Shown in pieces: positions 35,921-41,089 of a stretch of DNA of 41,089 nucleotides (the first letter of the stretch is position 1; each line of letters begins with the position of its first letter). Source of the stretch: Planctomycetota bacterium (GTDB taxonomy: Bacteria > Planctomycetota > Planctomycetia > Pirellulales > Pirellulaceae). A program made the translations under genes and the position numbers. The stretch covers positions 749,475-790,563 of the forward strand of contig JABAAE010000001.1 of NCBI GenBank assembly GCA_014238905.1. The letters are read 5' to 3'. A model generated the notes under the pieces. The model ran no database searches and was not told where the DNA came from. It saw only the letters and a program-made list of their open reading frames with translations.

Positions 35921-36967
35921 TTACGGCTTCACTCCGAAACGGTGAGTCGTTTGATGAGAAAAAGTCTGGCCTGGCAACAGGATTGTCGATGGAAACGCGG
36001 GTTGATTAGGGGCGTCCGGGAAGTGCTGGGTTTCCAGGCAAAGCGCTTCGTTTTGGCTGTAACCGCCGCTGGCAATATCGCCTGACATCCAATTGCCCGA
36101 ATAAAGCTGGATCCCTGGTTGAGTGGTCTCGATCGACATGGTGCGGCCGGAAACCGGATCGGAGACGGTCGCTGCCGGACTTAATTCCCCGGTTTGCGAA
36201 CGCAGGGCATAACAGTGGTCATATCCGTTGGCAGGTGTTGCTTGCAGAGATTTCATTCTCTCACCAATGGCAACTGGGGTCCGGAAATCCAGGGGAGTCG
36301 AGGCAACGTCGAGTAACTGACCGGTTGGTATCAACGTGTCGTCTACCTCCAGATATTGATCCGCTTGAATTTGGATGATGTGATCCAGGATGGAGCCCTC
36401 GCCGGCACCCGATAGATTCCAATAGTTATGGTTGGTTAGATTGACGATTGTTTTTGCCTGACAAGTCGCTTTGAATTGGATGGTCAGCTCGTTGTGGTTA
36501 TTCAAAAGGTACTCTGCAGTCACCTGCAATTCACCGGGAAAGCTTTCATCACCATCAGGACTGGTGTGACTGAAGCGGATCCCTACGTTTTCCGAATCCT
36601 GCACTGATTCACTAGCCCAGACCGCATGACTGAATCCTTTAATACCCCCGTGCAGTGCATTCGGTGGATTGTTGATGGCAAGTTGGTAATTCGCGCCGTC
36701 GATTGAAAACTGACCACCTCCAATCCGATTACAAAATCGCCCCACTGTTGCCCCAAAATAGGCAGAGCATTGTTGATAGGCTTCCATCGATTCGCAGCCA
36801 AGATTGATGTTGGCCAGTTTGCCATCACGATCGGGAGTCCACATGGATTGCATCGTGGCACCGTAGGTGATCAGCGACATGGATAGGCCGGTGTCGTTGA
36901 TGCACTCAAAGCGTGCCACTTTTTCTCCATCAGAGGTTTCTCCAAAATCTGACGTATTGATGTCCAT
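35921..36967 (-). CDS. galM: Aldose 1-epimerase (galactose mutarotase)
   Basis: 348 residues, normal for the family. The catalytic residues are in place: His106 in NPPNALHGGIKGF, His180 in NLTNHNYWNLSG, and the general base Glu312 in EALCLETQHFPDAPNQPAFP. The enzyme interconverts alpha and beta anomers of galactose, glucose and other aldoses in the cytoplasm; no signal peptide is present. The sugar cannot be fixed from the sequence. It stands alone on the minus strand, with about 360 bases to its neighbours on either side. Confidence 0.95.
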   Translation of the reverse strand: MDINTSDFGETSDGEKVARFECINDTGLSMSLITYGATMQSMWTPDRDGKLANINLGCESMEAYQQCSAYFGATVGRFCNRIGGGQFSIDGANYQLAINNPPNALHGGIKGFSHAVWASESVQDSENVGIRFSHTSPDGDESFPGELQVTAEYLLNNHNELTIQFKATCQAKTIVNLTNHNYWNLSGAGEGSILDHIIQIQADQYLEVDDTLIPTGQLLDVASTPLDFRTPVAIGERMKSLQATPANGYDHCYALRSQTGELSPAATVSDPVSGRTMSIETTQPGIQLYSGNWMSGDIASGGYSQNEALCLETQHFPDAPNQPAFPSTILLPGQTFSHQTTHRFGVKP

Positions 36968-37371
36968 CGGGTTCTTTCTAATAAATTGAAGAGAGGTCGT
37001 TGCGAATTACCACGAATTGACCCACAGAAATCCTTGCTTGCCTCCTTGGCAAATTTAGGCTGGCGGACATCGATTGTAAAAATACAGTCGTCATTAAGGA
37101 ACCGCTCTGACTGTTTTTGGGCGAACTAGCAATTTATTTGGGAAATGGCAAGAAAGTCGGCTTGGGAACAACGAATCCTCAAAAGTGCTTTCTGGGGGAA
37201 AAGAAGCGACATGGGTAGCGGTCAGGCTACCTCCATTCAGGCAGCAGAAAAAAGAGATCTGTTGGCCGGGACCGATACGGACTATCAAACCAATAACGAC
37301 AGATGTGTTGCTTTAGTTGGTGCCCTTGCCAGTCCTGCTTCAATCAGTGCCTCCGGTTGCCCGCTGGTGGT
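36968..37371. other. Divergent control region between galM and the aldolase gene
   Basis: About 400 bases. A plus-strand frame of 77 codons (37145-37378) ends across the aldolase start but has no features or ribosome site and was not accepted. A perfect 6-bp hairpin GGTAGC/GCTACC with a six-base loop lies at 37214-37231 and might be a regulatory site. Promoters of both genes must lie here; none could be named with confidence. Confidence 0.45.
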
Positions 37372-38175
37372 ATGCTGAAGGCAATTAATAACGAATTGAG
37401 TTCAAAATATCAGCTTGAAAAAATGATGGATTTGAAAAACGGCCCGACTCAGATCGGCACCATGGTGACCGTCGCCGCACCTGAAGTCACTGAGGTTTTG
37501 GCAGCCGCTGGTTTTGACTGGCTGTTTATCGATGGCGAGCATGGAGCACTTGGTGTTTCTGAGGTTCAGTCGATCCTGATTTCTGCCGGACGAGACATCG
37601 ATTGCCTGGTCAGAGTCGCCGGCATTGAATCGGTTATGATTCAACAGGCTCTTGATCTGGGTGCTGCTGGAATTATTGTTCCACAGGTCAACACCGCGGC
37701 GGAGGCTGCCCGTGTGGTCGATTCCTGTCGCTACCCGCCGGAGGGTAGTCGAGGGACTGGTCTGGCACGTGCTCATGGCTACGGATCGAGATTTGATGAA
37801 TACATCTCCACGGCCAATCAACAGGTTTCGGTGGTGATCCAGGCCGAGCATTTTCAAGCGGCGGATAATATCGAAGAGATCGTTCAAGTGCCCGGCGTTG
37901 ATTGTATCTTTATCGGACCCTACGACTTATCGGCCAGTTTCAACAAGGCTGGGCAGATTAATGACATCGAAGTGGTGGCGGCGATGGAAAAGATTGAAAG
38001 GGTCTGTCAGGCGAACCAGATGCCGCTAGGTATTTTCGGGGTCCAGCCAGAATCCCTGAAGAAGTATGTCCAACGCCATTATGCTTTGGTGGCCGTTGGT
38101 GTAGACATGCTGTTCCTCGGCGGGGCTGCCAAGGACTGTCTGGTACGGGTGCGGGATGAGCGGGAGAGTCAGTAA
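37372..38175 (+). CDS. HpcH/HpaI-family aldolase
   Basis: 267 residues from the ATG at 37372; an in-frame start at 37423 is possible because family proteins often begin just before LKNGPTQIGT. The motifs are those of class II metal-dependent pyruvate aldolases: general base His57 in LFIDGEHGALG, Arg81 in CLVRVAG, metal ligands Glu159 in VVIQAEHFQAADNIEEI and Asp185 in FIGPYDLSAS. These enzymes cleave or form 2-keto-3-deoxy sugar acids or 4-hydroxy-2-ketoacids. In planctomycetes they commonly act in the use of uronic or deoxy sugars. No operon partner is visible; galM upstream is divergent. Confidence 0.93.
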   Translation: MLKAINNELSSKYQLEKMMDLKNGPTQIGTMVTVAAPEVTEVLAAAGFDWLFIDGEHGALGVSEVQSILISAGRDIDCLVRVAGIESVMIQQALDLGAAGIIVPQVNTAAEAARVVDSCRYPPEGSRGTGLARAHGYGSRFDEYISTANQQVSVVIQAEHFQAADNIEEIVQVPGVDCIFIGPYDLSASFNKAGQINDIEVVAAMEKIERVCQANQMPLGIFGVQPESLKKYVQRHYALVAVGVDMLFLGGAAKDCLVRVRDERESQ

Positions 38176-38312
38176 GCGATGTGCTCATGGGTGGAGTCGA
38201 GTTTTGTGTTATCGGCAATTCAATTAGAAATTTTCATGCGGCGGGGAAGTGGCTTTCCGTTTGAGATATACTGACATGAAGTTAGTCTTTTTTCTTTGTT
38301 CGACAGCATGCC

Positions 38313-39719
38313 ATGTTTTTTCAGTCCAATCCGACTCGCACGACTCGCAGGGAACTTTTCGCGAAGGCTGGCTCGGGAGTAGGATCGATTGCTTTGGCAA
38401 GCTTGCTGGCTGATTCCGGATTTTCAGTCGACGAAAATCCAAATCCTCTTCAAGCGGCATCGCCTAAAGCCAAGAATGTCATTTTTCTGCACATGGTCGG
38501 CGCCCCGTCTCATCTGGATTTGTTTGATTACAAAAAGTCGTTGCAGGACCATGATGGTGAACTTTGCCCGGACAAGTATCTCGCCGGCCAGCGTTTTGCT
38601 TTTTTGCGTGGGCATCCCAAATTATTGGGGACTCGGTTTCAGTTCAAAAAATTTGGAAAGAGTGGACAGCAGTTTTCAGAACTGCTCCCCCACCTGTCGA
38701 GTGTTGGCGACGAGATCTGTCTGATCAAAACGCTGCATACCACGCAGTTTAATCATGCGCCAGCCCAGTTGTTCTTTCAAACGGGGTTCGAGCGTTTCGG
38801 TCGCCCCACTTTGGGGTCGTGGCTCAGTTATGGTTTGGGAAGTGAAAACCAGGATTTGCCAGCTTTTGTCGTATTGATTACCGGCAGTGTGGCCGGTGCG
38901 GGAAATAGTCTTTGGGGTAGCGGGTTTTTACCGACCGAGCACCAGGGCGTGGAGTTTCGGAGTAAGGGTGATCCGGTATTATTCCTCTCCAATCCAAAAG
39001 GGGTGGATCGCAGCGACCGGCGACAGGTGGTTGATGGGATTAATTTTCTCAATTCACAGCGATTGATGGATGTGGGGGATCCTGAGATTTCAACCCGTAT
39101 CAAACAGTACGAGTTGGCATTTCGCATGCAGGCATCGGTACCCGAGCTGATGGACATTTCTCAGGAAACGAAACAGACTCATCAGATGTATGGCACTACC
39201 CCGGGGAAATCGAGTTTTGCCAATAATTGTCTCTTGGCCCGACGATTGGTCGAACGAGGTGTTCGTTACGTGCAGTTGTTTGATCAGGGCTGGGATCACC
39301 ACGGTGGATTATTCAAGAGTCTGCCGGCGAAAGCCAAACAGGTCGATCGGCCCATCGCCGCATTAATTCAGGATCTAAAACAGAGAGGGTTGTTGGAGGA
39401 AACACTGGTTGTGTGGGGAAGTGAATTCGGACGGACGCCGATGCAGCAGAGTAATGCAACGGTAGGCCGAGACCACCATAAGGACGCGTTCACCGTTTGG
39501 ATGGCAGGAGGAGGCGTGAAAGGAGGAATGACTTTTGGCCAAACCGACGAGCTGGGTTATTTTCCGGTTGAAAATCCTGTCGAAGTTCATGATTTCCACG
39601 CGACGCTATTACACTTGTTGGGTTTGGACCATCAGAAACTCACTTTTAGGTACCAGGGAAGAAAATTCCGACTTACCGATGTTGCGGGAAATGTAATTAC
39701 CGATATCGTAGATTCATGA
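38313..39719 (+). CDS. DUF1501 Tat-exported protein
   Basis: 468 residues, a family strongly expanded in planctomycetes. The N-terminus carries a twin-Arg motif ([20 protein letters not shown]), so export by the Tat system is expected. The fold is of the alkaline phosphatase/sulfatase superfamily: [20 protein letters not shown] near the start, [15 protein letters not shown], and the C-terminal [11 protein letters not shown]...[18 protein letters not shown]. Biochemical activity of DUF1501 is unknown; these genes often pair with a PSD1/DUF1549 cytochrome-type gene, which is not seen here. Starts about 140 bases after the aldolase gene. Confidence 0.95.
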   Translation: MFFQSNPTRTTRRELFAKAGSGVGSIALASLLADSGFSVDENPNPLQAASPKAKNVIFLHMVGAPSHLDLFDYKKSLQDHDGELCPDKYLAGQRFAFLRGHPKLLGTRFQFKKFGKSGQQFSELLPHLSSVGDEICLIKTLHTTQFNHAPAQLFFQTGFERFGRPTLGSWLSYGLGSENQDLPAFVVLITGSVAGAGNSLWGSGFLPTEHQGVEFRSKGDPVLFLSNPKGVDRSDRRQVVDGINFLNSQRLMDVGDPEISTRIKQYELAFRMQASVPELMDISQETKQTHQMYGTTPGKSSFANNCLLARRLVERGVRYVQLFDQGWDHHGGLFKSLPAKAKQVDRPIAALIQDLKQRGLLEETLVVWGSEFGRTPMQQSNATVGRDHHKDAFTVWMAGGGVKGGMTFGQTDELGYFPVENPVEVHDFHATLLHLLGLDHQKLTFRYQGRKFRLTDVAGNVITDIVDS

Positions 39720-39774
39720 CCGATCAACGCGGACGGACATGTGATTCCTTACACTTCATTCAGCATTGCGAGCC

Positions 39775-40209
39775 ATGCCCAGTAAGATCTTAATTGCCGA
39801 TGACAATCAGGCGAATTGTGAATTGCTTGAAGCTTACCTGTCAGAGCTGGATTGTGTCATCGAGATGGCAGCGGACGGTGCTGCGACATTGGAGAAAATA
39901 GATTCGTTTCAACCGGACGTCCTTCTATTGGACATCATGATGCCCAAGTTAAGCGGATTTGAGGTCTGCGAGCGAGTGAAGGCGAACGAGGCTACTAAAA
40001 ACGTCATGATTCTGATGGTGACGGCCTTGAATGAACTGGGGGATATCGAAAAAGCGGTAAAATCTGGCACCGATGATTTTCTTTCCAAGCCCGTCAATAA
40101 AGTGGAGCTTTTAAAGAGGGTGGAGAATATGTTGAAACTGCGTGATATACATGACGAAAACGAGCGTTTACGGCAATATATCGTGCAAATGGAGTCCCAA
40201 ACGAGCTAG
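39775..40209 (+). CDS. Stand-alone response-regulator receiver protein
   Basis: 144 residues from the ATG at 39775; a TTG nine bases earlier is less likely. A complete receiver domain: acidic pair Asp9/Asp10 (ILIADDNQ), phospho-acceptor Asp53 (LLLDIMMP), Thr83 (MVTALN) and Lys105 (FLSKPVN). After residue 125 there is only a short charged helix (DENERLRQYIVQMES), with no DNA-binding or enzyme domain. Such single-domain regulators act by binding a partner, for example a kinase, phosphotransfer protein or diguanylate cyclase. No kinase gene is nearby, so the partner is unknown. Confidence 0.95.
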   Translation: MPSKILIADDNQANCELLEAYLSELDCVIEMAADGAATLEKIDSFQPDVLLLDIMMPKLSGFEVCERVKANEATKNVMILMVTALNELGDIEKAVKSGTDDFLSKPVNKVELLKRVENMLKLRDIHDENERLRQYIVQMESQTS

Positions 40210-40212
40210 AAG

Positions 40213-40232
40213 ATGGCAGGTTTTTGCCTTTT
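40213..40232 (+). terminator. Weak terminator after the receiver gene
   Basis: GGCA and TGCC form a short stem followed by TTTT a few bases after the stop codon. The 4-bp stem is weak, so read-through towards the next gene is possible. Confidence 0.3.
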
Positions 40233-40251
40233 CGCGGGTTAAATGGGACCG

Positions 40252-40280
40252 TTGACTTGCAGTAAATCTAGCTTTATTAA
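40252..40280 (+). promoter_or_regulatory. Candidate promoter P1 of the Cys-rich protein gene
   Basis: TTGACT and TATTAA with a 17-base spacer, a near-consensus sigma-70-type promoter. It lies upstream of a second, similar promoter. Confidence 0.5.
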
Positions 40281-40291
40281 AATTGGATCGG

Positions 40292-40320
40292 TTGACCCGG
40301 CCCTAATTGGAAGGTAAATT
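40292..40320 (+). promoter_or_regulatory. Candidate promoter P2 of the Cys-rich protein gene
   Basis: TTGACC and TAAATT with a 17-base spacer. Start would fall about 50 bases before the ATG at 40378, which has GGGAG eight or so bases upstream. Two tandem good promoters suggest strong expression. Confidence 0.55.
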
Positions 40321-40377
40321 AGAGAAGTTGCAGAGTTTGTAACAGTCAATTTTTACAGTTTTTGGGAGACTTCAAAA

Positions 40378-40740
40378 ATGTTTCGGATTGTAATGCCTTT
40401 GGCATTGTTCGTCGCGTTTTTCGCGACATCTGTTGCGTCTGCAACCGATTGTGGATGTAATCGTGCACCAGTTACTAAGTGCCGAATGGTTAAAAGACTT
40501 GCCCTTGAGAAAGTGACTTGCACGAAAGAAGTCACCCGCTTGCGGCTCAAGTGTGTCACCGATGAGTGCGGATGCACCCGGATGAAGCTTTGCAAGGAAA
40601 CTTGCGAAAAAGAGGTAACTCGCTTCAAATTATCCGTGAAGTGCTGCGAAAAGTGCCGAACAACCTGTGCTCGTAAGAGATGTTGTGACGCCGATGCGGA
40701 AGAAGAAGCGGAAGCTCCGGCTCCAACGCCAGCTGGTTGA
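40378..40740 (+). CDS. Small secreted cysteine-rich protein
   Basis: 120 residues with a clear signal peptide (IVMPLALFVAFFATSVASA). The mature chain has 15 cysteines, many in pairs such as DCGC, ECGC, KCCEKC and RCC, and is rich in Lys and Arg; it ends with an acidic and proline-rich tail (EEEAEAPAPTPAG). Two copies of a similar unit are visible (CTKEVTRLRLKC and CEKEVTRFKLSVKC), suggesting internal duplication. Function unknown; a cell-wall structural or metal-binding role would fit, since planctomycete walls are known to be rich in cysteine-linked proteins, but this is inference. Its own promoters and a strong terminator make it a single-gene unit. Confidence 0.85.
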   Translation: MFRIVMPLALFVAFFATSVASATDCGCNRAPVTKCRMVKRLALEKVTCTKEVTRLRLKCVTDECGCTRMKLCKETCEKEVTRFKLSVKCCEKCRTTCARKRCCDADAEEEAEAPAPTPAG

Positions 40741-40775
40741 TACTGTTTAACGCAGTTCACCAAAATAAGAACATT

Positions 40776-40805
40776 AAAAGCCACCTGGTTTCAGGTGGCT
40801 TTTTT
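40776..40805 (+). terminator. Strong intrinsic terminator of the Cys-rich protein gene
   Basis: A perfect 12-bp stem, AAAAGCCACCTG with CAGGTGGCTTTT, around the loop GTTT, followed by more T. It is symmetric in A and T, so it could also stop the minus-strand gene that ends at 40862. Confidence 0.92.
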
Positions 40806-40861
40806 ATTTAAAGCGTCGAAAACTAGCGGCAATGGGTTCTACCGGTCTGTTCGTTTCTCGG

Positions 40862-41089
40862 CTATTTGGAGGTCGGCTTGCCCTTAATCCTTCCCTCGGA
40901 ATGGGGCGATGAGCGGGCATCAACTGCCCGGGAAAGGCGAAAATTTTGGTGGATGTCCTCAAATGTCAGAGGTTGAAGTTTCCTTGCCAATTCACCCTTT
41001 CCAAAAATTGAATTCAGTTGCTCAATCTGATCGGACGTCAATGATTCGGTGATAATTTCATGTGACTCCTTTTCGAATCGTGAAAATTC
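40862..41089 (-). CDS. C-terminal end of a protein cut by the window edge
   Basis: 75 codons open to the right edge and ending in TAG at 40862-40864. The reading frame has protein-like residues, mainly helical and charged (EKESHEIITESLTSDQIEQL, then FGKGELARKLQPLTFEDIH) and a basic tail (GRIKGKPTSK). The start and most of the gene lie outside the window. The phrase LTSDQIEQL is reminiscent of a helical pattern in planctomycete hypothetical proteins but is too short to assign. Confidence 0.65.
   Translation of the reverse strand, partial: EFSRFEKESHEIITESLTSDQIEQLNSIFGKGELARKLQPLTFEDIHQNFRLSRAVDARSSPHSEGRIKGKPTSK

Noticed and set aside
37145..37378. 77-codon plus-strand frame ahead of the aldolase gene
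   Set aside because: No ribosome site, no known features; it ends across the aldolase start and probably is chance.

Overview
The window looks like chromosomal DNA from a planctomycete, probably of the Pirellulaceae type. The evidence is the gene mix: a DUF1501 Tat-exported protein, a long MoxR/DUF58/BatA-type vWA operon with a giant coiled-coil partner, several large secreted proteins of unknown function, a NIPSNAP fusion protein, a LURP-one-like protein, and a scattered incomplete flagellar operon. The species call is an inference from content, not from a marker gene. No rRNA, tRNA, CRISPR array or intact insertion sequence was found.

Layout. (1) Positions 1-1.2 kb: a terminator for an upstream gene, a LURP-one-related gene, and a small three-helix membrane protein reading frame broken by two in-frame TGA codons. 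(2) 1.3-5.3 kb, minus strand: flagellar operon flgB-flgC-(MotE-like)-fliQ-fliR-flhB, i.e. rod and export-gate genes without fliE, fliP or flhA beside them. (3) 5.5-8.4 kb, minus strand: a small secreted protein ending in hexapeptide repeats, an exported M28 metallopeptidase preceded by three 14-bp iterons, and a decayed coding remnant. (4) 9.05-26.6 kb, plus strand: one long, largely translationally coupled gene series: MoxR ATPase, DUF58 protein, two membrane vWA proteins, a 1476-residue membrane/coiled-coil protein, a prenyltransferase-repeat protein, an SGNH-type esterase, a transglutaminase-like protein, and an 880-residue double thioredoxin-fold protein without active-site cysteines. This looks like a cell-envelope machine in which the MoxR ATPase and vWA proteins assemble or service exported partners. 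(5) 26.9-28.8 kb, minus strand: sulfotransferase, TauE/SafE-type permease and a 59-residue protein.

(6) 29.2-34.3 kb, plus strand: exported NIPSNAP fusion protein, an outer-membrane beta-barrel-like protein with a G9 tract upstream, and an exported nitrilase-superfamily hydrolase. (7) 34.4-37 kb, minus strand: a thioredoxin-like gene with one in-frame TGA directly after a cysteine codon, followed by a hairpin that fits the published bacterial SECIS pattern (candidate selenoprotein), and an aldose 1-epimerase. (8) 37.4-40.8 kb, plus strand: HpcH/HpaI aldolase, DUF1501 protein, stand-alone receiver protein, and a 15-cysteine secreted protein with two tandem promoters and a strong terminator. 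The window ends inside a minus-strand gene.

The most interesting observations are the candidate selenoprotein at 34422-35561 and the extended MoxR-vWA operon with its unusual exported partners. Start sites were moved from the longest reading frame where a ribosome site, signal peptide or family length favoured an internal start; these choices are stated in the entries.
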